The translations under genes and the position numbers were made by a program. Positions 16,245-24,098 of a DNA stretch of 50,694 nt are shown one piece after another. The stretch covers positions 1 to 50,694 of the forward strand of contig JAISMC010000167.1 in NCBI GenBank assembly GCA_031276965.1, given 5' to 3'. This DNA is from Treponema sp. GTDB lineage: Bacteria > Spirochaetota > Spirochaetia > Treponematales > Breznakiellaceae. Every line of letters begins with the position of its first letter. Position 1 is the stretch's first letter. The notes below the pieces were generated by a model. That model was not told the origin of the DNA, made no database searches, and saw nothing but the letters and a program-made list of their open reading frames with translations.

Positions 16245-17792
16245 ATGGAATACACTTCTTCCGGCGCGGGGCTCAAGGGGAGTTACGCCATTGGTATAAT
16301 CGACATTGGCATGACTAATAAAAAGGTGGCGGTCTACGATGAAACCCTCAAACAGATCGACGCCCATTACCGCAACTTTCCCCCCAAAATGGTCAACGGC
16401 ATAGAGACCCACGACCTGGAAGCCATGGAGACCTGGTTTCTGGAAGAGCTGGGAGGATTCGCCAAGATCTATCCCATTAAGGCCATAGCGGTTACCACCC
16501 ACGGGGCAACCTTTGTCTGTGTAGGCAGAGACGGCAAGCCCTCGGTCCCCTGCGTGTACTATACCTACGAACCGGGAGACGCCTTTCACGACCGTTTCTA
16601 TGCGGCCTTCGGCAGTCCCGTAGATCTCCAGGCCAAAACCGGCACCCCCGCCCTCAAGGCGCTGATCAATACCGCAAAGGGAATTTTCTTTGTAAAAGAG
16701 CAGTTTCCGGAGCAGTTCAAAAATACGGCGCATCTTCTGACCTACCCCCAGTACTGGGCCTTTCGCCTGACCGGCAAGACCGGAGTGGAGGGTACCTATA
16801 TGGGTTGTCACAGCTACCTTTGGGATCAGACCGCAGGGAAGCTCTCCCCGGTGGCGGAGGCCCTGGGGGCCGTCCCCCTCATGCCGGGGGAGTTGAAAAA
16901 TTCCTGGGATGTCATGGGGACCCTCACCGGAGAGGCGTCTCAAAAAACCGGGCTGGACCGGGACGTAATCGTTACCATGGGCATCCACGACTCCAACTCC
17001 TCCCTGCTCCCCCACTTTGCCAAAAAGGGGGAAACGGGATTTGTGCTGAATTCCACCGGGACCTGGTGCGTCATTATGAATCCGGTAAAAAAATTCGGCT
17101 TTGCCAAAGACGAACTGGGGAAGGTGGTCTTCTTCAACATCTCCGCCTTCAGAACCCCCGTTAAGACCGCTATCTTTGTGGGGGGCCAGGAATTTGAAAT
17201 GTGGTCCAAGATCCTGATGGATCTCCACCGGCGGAAGGACATACCCTCCTATAACGAAGAACTGTACCGTTCGATGTTAAGGGAGCGGCGGGCCTTCCTC
17301 CTCCCGGAGCTGATCCCCGGTTCGGGACAGTTTCCCCATTCCAAACCCCGGGTGGCCGAAGGGGACGTTGAGTATCACTATGCGGATATTCTAAAAAGCG
17401 TTTCCGGCGGGGGGGACAAGATTCCCCCCTGCTTTAGGGACTACGAAAAAGGCATCGCCCTTCTCCGCATCTCCCTCGTCATGCAGACCCTGACGGGGCT
17501 GAGCCGGACCGGACTGGTTCCCGGCGCGGAGGTATACATTGAGGGGGGCTTTCGCAGGGACAAGGCCTACAACATACTTCTCTCATCGGCCCTGAGCGGA
17601 AACCGCCTCTTCCTTACGGATATTACCGAGGCTACCGCCTACGGCGCTGCGATGACCGCCAAAATGGCCCTCACCGGTAAGACCCTGGGGGATTTGGCCC
17701 GGGATTTTGAAATCGACTATCAGGAAGTAGCCAAAAGCGATATGCCCGGACTTGAGGCATACCGCGGGGCTTGGTTAAAATATACGGAGTGA
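16245..17792 (+). CDS. FGGY-family carbohydrate kinase
   Basis: The ATG at 16245 has GGAGG 5 bp upstream; that site contains the earlier in-frame ATG at 16233, which is therefore unlikely. The 515-aa protein has the FGGY ATPase fold: phosphate-1 motif GIIDIGMTNKK, the substrate-side TTHGATFVCVG, phosphate-2 motif LNSTGTWCV, and the adenosine motif YIEGGFRRDKAYN. These kinases phosphorylate ketoses, polyols or related sugars; the sequence looks nearest to the rhamnulose/fuculose kinase side. In this cluster it would make the sugar phosphate used by the SorE-like reductase downstream, doing the job that a PTS transporter does in known sorbose operons. No transporter gene is in the cluster. Confidence 0.88.
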   Translation: MEYTSSGAGLKGSYAIGIIDIGMTNKKVAVYDETLKQIDAHYRNFPPKMVNGIETHDLEAMETWFLEELGGFAKIYPIKAIAVTTHGATFVCVGRDGKPSVPCVYYTYEPGDAFHDRFYAAFGSPVDLQAKTGTPALKALINTAKGIFFVKEQFPEQFKNTAHLLTYPQYWAFRLTGKTGVEGTYMGCHSYLWDQTAGKLSPVAEALGAVPLMPGELKNSWDVMGTLTGEASQKTGLDRDVIVTMGIHDSNSSLLPHFAKKGETGFVLNSTGTWCVIMNPVKKFGFAKDELGKVVFFNISAFRTPVKTAIFVGGQEFEMWSKILMDLHRRKDIPSYNEELYRSMLRERRAFLLPELIPGSGQFPHSKPRVAEGDVEYHYADILKSVSGGGDKIPPCFRDYEKGIALLRISLVMQTLTGLSRTGLVPGAEVYIEGGFRRDKAYNILLSSALSGNRLFLTDITEATAYGAAMTAKMALTGKTLGDLARDFEIDYQEVAKSDMPGLEAYRGAWLKYTE

Positions 17793-17831
17793 GGAATTCC
17801 GCAGGATCTCCTCCGCCGGCAAGGAGCGGTA

Positions 17832-19109
17832 ATGAAAACAAAGGCAGTACGGATTTACGGAGTAAACGATCTCCGGCTTGATGAATTTGATCTACCGGAA
17901 ATTAAGGATGATGAAATACTGGCGCGGATTGTGTCCGATTCAATCTGCATGTCCAGCCACAAGCTGGCCCTCCAGGGGGCAAAGCACAAGCGGATACGCC
18001 ATGACCTCACCAAAAACCCCGTTATAATAGGCCACGAATTCTGCGGGGTTTTGGAAAAGGTAGGCGCCAAATGGGCCTCCTCTTTTAAGGCGGGGGACAA
18101 GTTCGCCATCCAGCCGGCGCTGAACTATCCCGGCGCCGATGGGGTCGCCACCCTTTGGGCGCCGGGTTATTCCTACGAATACACCGGTGGGGACGCCACC
18201 TATGTCATTATTCCCAGGGAAGTAATGGAGATGAAGTGCCTTCTGGAATACAAGGCGGACAACTACTTCATGGGTTCTCTCTCGGAGCCGGTTTCCTGCA
18301 TCGTTGGAGCCTTCCATGCCCAGTATCATACTAAGGGCGGTTCCTATATCCACGATATGGGTATTGTGGAGGGGGGCGCCATGGCTCTCCTCGCCGGGGT
18401 CGGTCCTATGGGGCTCGGCGCCATCGATTACGCTGTTCACAATCCCCGGAAGCCCTCTCTCCTCGTGGTTACCGACATCGACAGCGCCCGGCTTGACCGG
18501 GCAAGCCAGCTCTTGACTGTGGAGGATGCAAAGAAAAACGGCGTGGACCTCCGCTATATAAACACCAGAGACATGACCGATCCCGTGGCCCGTCTCAAGG
18601 AAATGAACGGCGGCAGGCTCTACGACGATGTGTTTGTCTTTGCTCCGGTCAAGCCGGTGGTAGAGATGGGAGACAGGCTTTTGGGCCACGACGGATGCCT
18701 TAACTTCTTTGCGGGTCCCACGGATACCTCCTTCTCGGCGGAATTCAACTTTTACAATGTCCACTATGAGTCTCACCACATCGTGGGAACCTCCGGGGGC
18801 AATACCGGCGATATGATCGAATCCCTTGCTATGATGGCCAGGGGAGAGCTCAACCCGGTATTCATGATTACCCACGTGGGGGGCCTTAATGCGGCGGCAA
18901 AAACCACCATCGATCTGGACCAGATCCCCGGAGGCAAAAAGCTTATCTACACCCATAAAAATCTGGAACTTACCGCCATCGCCGATTTTAAAGAAAAGGG
19001 CCGGACCGATCCTTTTTATGCGAAACTTGGGGAGATCTGCAAACGCCATAAAGATCTGTGGAGCAAAGAGGCGGAAGACTATCTCCTGGAAAACGCCCCG
19101 GAGATCTGA
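17832..19109 (+). CDS. sorE: L-sorbose-1-phosphate reductase-like zinc dehydrogenase
   Basis: A 425-aa medium-chain dehydrogenase whose full length follows SorE-type reductases as I recall them (MKTKAVRIYGVNDLRL..., SDSICMSSHKLALQGA, YTGGDATYVIIP, MGIVEGG). Catalytic zinc ligands are present: Cys in SICMSS, His-Glu in GHEFCGV and Glu in LSEPVSC. The four-Cys structural zinc lobe of alcohol dehydrogenases is missing, as is usual in this group. The nucleotide motif is LLAGVGPMGLGA. SorE reduces L-sorbose 1-phosphate to glucitol 6-phosphate, which SorD then oxidises to fructose 6-phosphate. An AAGGAG site precedes the ATG, 39 bp after the kinase. The exact ketose phosphate is not determined. Confidence 0.85.
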   Translation: MKTKAVRIYGVNDLRLDEFDLPEIKDDEILARIVSDSICMSSHKLALQGAKHKRIRHDLTKNPVIIGHEFCGVLEKVGAKWASSFKAGDKFAIQPALNYPGADGVATLWAPGYSYEYTGGDATYVIIPREVMEMKCLLEYKADNYFMGSLSEPVSCIVGAFHAQYHTKGGSYIHDMGIVEGGAMALLAGVGPMGLGAIDYAVHNPRKPSLLVVTDIDSARLDRASQLLTVEDAKKNGVDLRYINTRDMTDPVARLKEMNGGRLYDDVFVFAPVKPVVEMGDRLLGHDGCLNFFAGPTDTSFSAEFNFYNVHYESHHIVGTSGGNTGDMIESLAMMARGELNPVFMITHVGGLNAAAKTTIDLDQIPGGKKLIYTHKNLELTAIADFKEKGRTDPFYAKLGEICKRHKDLWSKEAEDYLLENAPEI

Positions 19110-19117
19110 TTCCGTTC

Positions 19118-19146
19118 TTGAGCAGCCGGGACTTTCCGGCTATAAT
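19118..19146 (+). promoter_or_regulatory. Promoter for the HD-HAD pair
   Basis: TTGAGC (19118-19123), a 17-bp spacer and a consensus TATAAT (19141-19146). An inverted repeat, AGCCGG with CCGGCT, sits inside the spacer and could be an operator. This makes the HD and HAD genes an independent unit. Confidence 0.7.
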
Positions 19147-19234
19147 TAGCTCCGGGCTGCGGAACAGTTGTAATCGCACGCCCGGTAAACTCAAACCTGT
19201 GGGGTACATTTTGCGTTCTCAAAAAGAACTTTCC

Positions 19235-20026
19235 ATGGACGGAAAGATCCTTCAAGCCGTTAAAGACCTGGACCTTCCCGGCCGGGCGGCTCTGGCGGCG
19301 CAGTTTCTCCTGGAGGATAACGAAATTCAGGCTGTTCAGGAATACGCCAATACGGTTTCCATTAAACGGCTCGGTTACAACGATCACGGCCCGGTCCACA
19401 TGCGGACCGTGGCCCTGAACGCCGTCAACATGATGGGGCTCCTTAGGCAGGCGGGGATCAAAACCAGCCTCGAATCGGAGGAATGCGGCGACTTTGACGA
19501 CAGCCTGACGGCGGTGCTCTTTGCCGCCCTGCTCCACGATCTGGGGATGGCCATAGGCCGTCAGGATCACGAGCTTCACAGCGCCTATGCCTCCATGCCC
19601 ATCATGGAGAGAATCCTGACCAGGGTATATCCCGAAAATCTTTCAAAACAGGTAATAGTCCGTTCCGTAGCCCTGGAGGGCATTGCCGGACATATGGGTA
19701 ACCGGATCATCCACTCCCTGGAAGCGGGGGTGGTTCAGGTTGCAGACGGCTGCGATATGACCAAGGGCCGGGCCAGGATTTCCCTGGCCATATCCGGGGG
19801 GCCCCGGGCCGGAGACATCCATCAGTATTCGGCCAACTCCATCGAAGAAGTCCATCTTTCACCGGGAAAAGAAAAACCCATCCGCATCGAAATACTCATG
19901 TCCAGTGAAGTAGGGCTCTTTCAGGTAGAGGAAGTGCTCCTGGGGAAAATAGCCGCAAGCATCGCAAAGAGTTACATTGAACTCTACGCCCTGGTCAACG
20001 GGGGAGATCCAAAGAGGTATCTATGA
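19235..20026 (+). CDS. HD-domain phosphohydrolase
   Basis: About 263 aa from the ATG at 19235. The ribosome site is weak, and a TTG at 19211 behind GTGGGG would add eight residues. The HD signature is LLHDLGMAIGR, preceded by a His in GPVHMRTVALNAVNMM and followed by His/Asp positions in AGHMGNRIIHS and QVADGCDMTKGRA. This His...HD...Asp set binds divalent metal and normally hydrolyses nucleotides or cyclic nucleotides. No signal peptide or membrane segment is present. It is translationally coupled to the HAD gene by a 4-bp ATGA overlap and expressed from its own TATAAT promoter. The substrate is unknown. Confidence 0.82.
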   Translation: MDGKILQAVKDLDLPGRAALAAQFLLEDNEIQAVQEYANTVSIKRLGYNDHGPVHMRTVALNAVNMMGLLRQAGIKTSLESEECGDFDDSLTAVLFAALLHDLGMAIGRQDHELHSAYASMPIMERILTRVYPENLSKQVIVRSVALEGIAGHMGNRIIHSLEAGVVQVADGCDMTKGRARISLAISGGPRAGDIHQYSANSIEEVHLSPGKEKPIRIEILMSSEVGLFQVEEVLLGKIAASIAKSYIELYALVNGGDPKRYL

Positions 20027-20757
20027 GCGCCAACAGCACCGAAGCGGTTATCTTCGATATGGACGGGGTCCTTACCAACTCCGAATGGTTTATCGCCGAG
20101 GCAGGACGGCTTATGTTTGAGGAAACCCATAAGACCACCGTTACCCATGAGGACTTCCTGCCCTTTACAGGTCTGGGGGAGAACCGCTTCCTCGGCGGAG
20201 TTGCCGAAAAATACGGCATCGCCGCCTTTGACATTGAACGGGACAAGGCCCGGACCTACGAAATATACGGGGATCTCATCAAGGGGAAACTCAAAGCCCT
20301 GCCGGGGGCGGTAAAATTTGTCCGCGGCTGCCGGGCTTTAAGGTTGAAAACCGCCCTGGCCACCAGTACCGATTATGTTAAGATGATGGCGAGCCTTACC
20401 GAGATCGGCCTTGTTAAACCTCAGGTTTCCGCCGCCGAGGTGGGTCTGGCCACGGCAATCGCCATAGCGGCGGAGAACACCGTCTTTGACGCCATGGTTA
20501 ACGGCCTTGATGTGGAACGCCGCAAGCCCTTTCCGGACATTTTTCTGGAGGCGGCCCGCCGCATCGAAACCGCCCCGGAATGCTGCTGGGTCGTGGAGGA
20601 TTCCGTGGGCGGGGTCAGTGCAGCGAAGACCGCGGGAATGCGCTGCCTTGCCCTGCTGACCACCTTCCCCGAAGAAGAGATCAAAGCCGCCGGAGCGGAT
20701 ATTGCCGTTAAGGATCTTTCCTGCATAAGCCCCCAGGCCCTGCTGGACTTTTCCTAG
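20023..20757 (+). CDS. HAD-family sugar-phosphatase / phosphoglucomutase-like hydrolase
   Basis: A 244-aa HAD hydrolase of the beta-phosphoglucomutase subgroup. Motif I is IFDMDGVLTNSE with the nucleophile Asp and acid/base Asp; motif II is TALATSTDY; motif III is the Lys in RRKPFPDIF; motif IV is WVVEDSVGGVSAA. The helical cap lies at about 20-85. Family members remove or move phosphate on small sugar phosphates. The start overlaps the HD stop (ATGA). The stop codon lies within the left arm of the inverted-repeat element at 20754-20925. Confidence 0.88.
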   Translation: MSANSTEAVIFDMDGVLTNSEWFIAEAGRLMFEETHKTTVTHEDFLPFTGLGENRFLGGVAEKYGIAAFDIERDKARTYEIYGDLIKGKLKALPGAVKFVRGCRALRLKTALATSTDYVKMMASLTEIGLVKPQVSAAEVGLATAIAIAAENTVFDAMVNGLDVERRKPFPDIFLEAARRIETAPECCWVVEDSVGGVSAAKTAGMRCLALLTTFPEEEIKAAGADIAVKDLSCISPQALLDFS

Positions 20758-20925
20758 GAGTTTGTTGCGCTTTGCGCATAAAACCCGCCAAAATCGCCGG
20801 TAAGGCGATTTTTGCCTTGCAAACTCCGTTCGGACCAAAGGTCCGTGGATGCCGGATAATCGTGGTTTTTATGGTTTTTTCAACGAAAAAAGCCATAAAA
20901 ACCTACAAGTGCAACAGGCTCCTAG
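20754..20925. repeat. Inverted-repeat-bounded element (MITE-like), 172 bp
   Basis: Ends are near-perfect 17-bp inverted repeats: CTAGGAGTTTGTTGCGC at 20754-20770 and GTGCAACAGGCTCCTAG at 20909-20925 (15 of 17 match). Inside are a 9-bp hairpin (20790-20812) and a long inverted repeat with arms GGTTTTTATGG and CCATAAAAACC (about 20863-20903). There is no coding frame. The left end overlaps the HAD stop codon. Confidence 0.6.
20790..20813 (+). terminator. Rho-independent terminator after the HAD gene
   Basis: AAAATCGCC (20790-20798) and GGCGATTTT (20804-20812) form a perfect 9-bp stem with a GGTAA loop, and the 3' arm ends in a five-T run. The A/T-rich arm ends would let it work in both directions. 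Confidence 0.6.
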
Positions 20926-20978
20926 ATTAACATCAGCGCCGGGCACCCTGCCCGGACAAAACGCCGCGGGGGAACTGC

Positions 20979-21863
20979 ATGGACCATCAAAGACCAAAAC
21001 GAATTTTATTGATTGTATTCAGCGGAACCGGCAATACCCTGTTAACGGCGGAGATGCTCCGGGATCATTTTGGGGAGAAAGGGGCCGCCGCGGACATACT
21101 CCAGATCCCCCCGGAGAATAAGGCGGTTCAACTTGATTCTTATGACATAATAGGCTTGGGCTATCCCGTTTATGCCTTCAACGTACCCTTAATTTTTCTG
21201 CGCTTTGTAGAGGGACTGGATCTGCGGAACAGGGAGACCTTTATTTTCAAAACCTCCGGGGAACCGACCACCTTTAACCGGGGATCCTCCTCTTCCCTGC
21301 TAAAACTTCTGAAGCGGCAGAATTGTTCCATTCTTGGGGATTATCATTTCCTCATGCCCTACAATATTATCTTCCGTTTCCCCGACGGGCTTGTCAAACA
21401 GATGTACCTGTACGCCAGGCGCTACACGGCCTTGGCGGCGGTCAATATTTTGAGGGGCGTCCCTTCCTTTATCAGTTTTAATCTTCTGCACCGCATTTTC
21501 TCCTTCGTCTTTAGGATACAGCGTTTCGGCGCGGCGCTGAACGGAAGGTTTTACGGAATACGAAAGAAGCAATGTACGCTCTGCCTTCTCTGCCTCCACA
21601 GGTGTCCCTCGAAAAACATCAGCCTAAAAAATAATACGCTGAAGTTCGGCTTTAACTGTCAGATGTGCATGCGCTGTTCCTTCTTCTGTCCTGCCGACGC
21701 TGTGACAATCGGTTTCCTCAATCTCTGGCGGGTAAACGGCGCCTTCCCCTTTGAAAAGCTGGCGGCGGATAAAAAAGTAAAAGATAATTTTATCAGTGAG
21801 AAGACCAGAGGATTCTACCGTATCTTCATGCCCTACTTTAGAGAGCTGGACCGGCTCCTTTAG
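20979..21863 (+). CDS. EFR1-type flavodoxin-ferredoxin fusion protein
   Basis: A 294-aa protein. The N-terminal half is flavodoxin-like, with the phosphate loop in IVFSGTGNTLLTAEML and GLGYPVYAFNVP. The C-terminal half carries two 4Fe-4S motifs, CTLCLLCLHRC (followed by Pro) and CQMCMRCSFFC (followed by Pro), of bacterial ferredoxin type. This matches the EFR1-family ferrodoxins common in anaerobes. It should shuttle electrons between FMN and iron-sulfur clusters in the cytoplasm; a hydrophobic patch at about 150-185 might allow membrane contact. The ribosome site is GGGGGA. It is monocistronic, flanked by two unusual non-coding elements. The redox partner is unknown. Confidence 0.88.
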   Translation: MDHQRPKRILLIVFSGTGNTLLTAEMLRDHFGEKGAAADILQIPPENKAVQLDSYDIIGLGYPVYAFNVPLIFLRFVEGLDLRNRETFIFKTSGEPTTFNRGSSSSLLKLLKRQNCSILGDYHFLMPYNIIFRFPDGLVKQMYLYARRYTALAAVNILRGVPSFISFNLLHRIFSFVFRIQRFGAALNGRFYGIRKKQCTLCLLCLHRCPSKNISLKNNTLKFGFNCQMCMRCSFFCPADAVTIGFLNLWRVNGAFPFEKLAADKKVKDNFISEKTRGFYRIFMPYFRELDRLL

Positions 21864-21959
21864 AAAATTCGCCGTTCTTATATTTCCCGGCCAAACGGTT
21901 TGGGCCTTACCTCAATATTTTTCCTTATTTGACCCATGGCAACTCCCGTTGATTGGAGG

Positions 21960-22064
21960 GCCGGGTCCATACCCCGTCGAACCTTTGGTTCGCGCTTGCT
22001 CCGGAAAATTTACCACCACTGAAAAAATTGTACTCCAATTTTCGGATCGGGGTATGGACCCGGC
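21960..22064. ncRNA. Three-way-junction-like structured element (candidate RNA or mobile repeat)
   Basis: A perfect 17-bp closing stem, GCCGGGTCCATACCCCG (21960-21976) with CGGGGTATGGACCCGGC (22048-22064). It encloses a CGAACC/GGTTCG hairpin (about 21978-21992) and a second hairpin with arms CCGGAAAATT and AATTTTCGG. The fold needs no forcing and is not a plain terminator. I recognise no riboswitch or housekeeping RNA. It may be a small RNA, a leader of ptsI, or a REP/MITE-type DNA element. Confidence 0.45.
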
Positions 22065-22089
22065 TTGTATAATAAATTTCCTCTCCAAC

Positions 22090-22121
22090 GAAGAACCCAG
22101 GAGCTTGCTCCTGGGTTCTTC
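22090..22121 (+). terminator. Strong hairpin, probable bidirectional terminator
   Basis: GAAGAACCCAGGAG (22090-22103) and CTCCTGGGTTCTTC (22108-22121) pair perfectly over 14 bp with a CTTG loop. The outer arms are A- and T-rich but there is no clean T-run. It probably ends transcripts from the EFR1 gene or insulates ptsI. Confidence 0.5.
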
Positions 22122-22315
22122 ATTAGTACAGTTTGCGCTTCGGGACTGAAGCCCTTGACTTCCACAACGGCCAGGTCATTCCATTTCGTGCAGGCCTTCG
22201 GCCTAAATATCCCCGCGCTAAAATTCCGCCGCCGGGACGGATAAAAGCCGTATCCCGTTGTTGTCGAAAGGGGGCCCGAAAAGCGGCGGAGGGTCCCTGC
22301 GATGCGCCTGCCCTT

Positions 22316-22344
22316 TTGACATTTTGCCTTCTTTTCGTTATGCT
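22316..22344 (+). promoter_or_regulatory. Promoter for ptsI
   Basis: Consensus TTGACA (22316-22321), a 17-bp spacer and TATGCT (22339-22344). The GTG start of ptsI follows after only six bases, so transcription should begin at or next to the start codon and give a leaderless mRNA. Confidence 0.7.
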
Positions 22345-22350
22345 TCATTC

Positions 22351-24090
22351 GTGAAGAAGCTTAGCGGTATTCCCGCGTCTTCCGGTATCGCCATTGGGAA
22401 GGCTTTTCTGTATCTGGAGGATGATTTTCCCGAAATTCCCCGGTACGCCATAGAGGAGACACAGATCGGGGCTGAATGGGGGCGTCTTCTCGAAGCTGTT
22501 GCCGGGGCGGCTGAGGAGATTCGGGCCCTCCATGAGCGGGCTTCCCGGGATATGACGAAGGAACAGGCGGATATTTTTGAGGCCCATCTCCTGATGCTGG
22601 AGGACCCCGAGTTTCAGAATCAGATTAAGCAGGAACTGGAATCAACCCTGCTGAACATTGAATGGGTGGTCTGGGACATCTCCCGCAGGCAGGTTCAGAA
22701 ACTTGCCGCTTCGGCGGACGCCTACCTTAGGGAGCGGGCGGCGGATATCTCCGATGTGTCCCGCCGGGTTATGAACAAACTCCTCTCCATAACAAGATTT
22801 TCCCTGGCGGATCTTTCCGAAGATGTGATTCTGGTGGCCCACGATCTTTTACCCTCGGATGTGCTTGCCATGAACAAGGACCGGGTCAAGGGGATTGCCA
22901 TGGATGTAGGCAGCCGGACCTCCCATACGGCTATTCTGGCCCGGGCCTTTGCGATTCCTGCGGTGCTGGGGCTCTCTTCGGTCAGCTCCGAAATTAACGA
23001 CGGGGAAATACTGGTGGTGAATGGTGATTCCGGCCGGGTTACCCTGGGGCCGGATAAAAAGTCCCTGCAGCAGTACGGAAAGGCCATTGTTCAGTACCGC
23101 AAAACCTACGACAAGCTTTTAGCCATGCGGAAACTGCCGGCGGAAACCCTGGACGGGCATCAGGTCAGCCTCAAGGCGAACATTGAGATACCCGAAGAAG
23201 CGGAGCAGGTGATGCGCTACGGCGCCGAAGGGATAGGGCTTTACCGTTCGGAATTTCTCTTTCTCACTCCCGGCCAGTCTGCGGAGGAGGAAGAGCAGTA
23301 CCAGGCCTACAGCCGGGTAATTAGGGCCATGAAGGGGCTGCCGGTAACCATCAGAACCGTGGATGTAGGGGGGGACAAGGTGCTTCCGAACCTGCAGAAC
23401 GCCAACGAGAAAAACCCCCTTTTGGGCTGGCGGGCGGTGCGTTTCTGTCTGGCCATGCCGGAACTTTTTAAAACTCAGCTCCGGGCCATTCTGCGGGCCA
23501 GTGTAGCGGGGCCGGTGAAGATCATGTTCCCCATGATTTCCGGGGTGGAGGAATTGGAGCAGTCTCTGGTCCTTCTGGAAGAGGCCAAGGCCGAATGCAG
23601 AAGCCGCGGTCAGGCCTATTCGGATGCCATAGAGGTGGGAACTATGATAGAGATTCCCTCCGCGGCGATGACCGCGGATATTCTGGCGGCCCGTTCCCGT
23701 TTTTTTTCAATCGGTACCAACGATCTGGTCCAGTATACCCTGGCGGCGGACCGGGGAAACGAGAAGGTGGGCTACCTGGCCCAGCCCTTCCACCCGGCGG
23801 TGCTCCGCCTGCTTAAACAAATCATCGGCGCCGCCCACAAGGAGGGCATTAAGGCGGCCATGTGCGGGGAACTTGCGGGAGACCCCTCCGCCACGGCCCT
23901 GCTCCTTGGGATGGGGCTGGATGAATTCAGCATGACCGCCTCTTCCATACCGGTGGTCAAGCAGATCATCCGGGGGGCTGCCCTGGAAAGCTGCCGGTCC
24001 TTGACGGAGGCCGCCCTGGGTTGTATCTCCTTCAAACAGATAAGCGATTTGGCCGCTTCCTGGATGGCCGAATATTTCCCCTCCGGCTAG
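22351..24090 (+). CDS. ptsI: Phosphoenolpyruvate-protein phosphotransferase (PTS enzyme I)
   Basis: Enzyme I takes phosphate from PEP and passes it to HPr. I start it at the GTG at 22351, giving the family-typical KKLSGIPASSGIAIGKAFLY; the upstream frame extension is low-complexity and crosses the promoter. The product is 579 aa. The phosphorylated His192 lies in GSRTSHTAILARA. The C-terminal PEP-binding barrel has GLYRSEFLF, the metal site near FFSIGTNDLVQYTLA, and the catalytic Cys in AAMCGELAGDP. No HPr or EIIA gene is adjacent. In spirochaetes the PTS is often reduced to a regulatory chain, and that is possible here. There is no ribosome site; the promoter touches the start codon. It is followed by der after 8 bp. 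Confidence 0.95.
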   Translation: MKKLSGIPASSGIAIGKAFLYLEDDFPEIPRYAIEETQIGAEWGRLLEAVAGAAEEIRALHERASRDMTKEQADIFEAHLLMLEDPEFQNQIKQELESTLLNIEWVVWDISRRQVQKLAASADAYLRERAADISDVSRRVMNKLLSITRFSLADLSEDVILVAHDLLPSDVLAMNKDRVKGIAMDVGSRTSHTAILARAFAIPAVLGLSSVSSEINDGEILVVNGDSGRVTLGPDKKSLQQYGKAIVQYRKTYDKLLAMRKLPAETLDGHQVSLKANIEIPEEAEQVMRYGAEGIGLYRSEFLFLTPGQSAEEEEQYQAYSRVIRAMKGLPVTIRTVDVGGDKVLPNLQNANEKNPLLGWRAVRFCLAMPELFKTQLRAILRASVAGPVKIMFPMISGVEELEQSLVLLEEAKAECRSRGQAYSDAIEVGTMIEIPSAAMTADILAARSRFFSIGTNDLVQYTLAADRGNEKVGYLAQPFHPAVLRLLKQIIGAAHKEGIKAAMCGELAGDPSATALLLGMGLDEFSMTASSIPVVKQIIRGAALESCRSLTEAALGCISFKQISDLAASWMAEYFPSG

Positions 24091-24098
24091 GATTTTCT

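Larger units (their letters stand above)
21864..22350. other. 487-bp gene-free region
   Basis: No supported coding frame. It contains the folded element at 21960-22064, a perfect 14-bp hairpin at 22090-22121 and the ptsI promoter at 22316-22344. About 22122-22315 is GC-rich and shows only minor inverted repeats. Confidence 0.6.

Noticed and set aside
22258-22350. ptsI starting at 22258
   Set aside because: The extra 31 residues are low-complexity and span a consensus promoter; the GTG at 22351 gives the family N-terminus.
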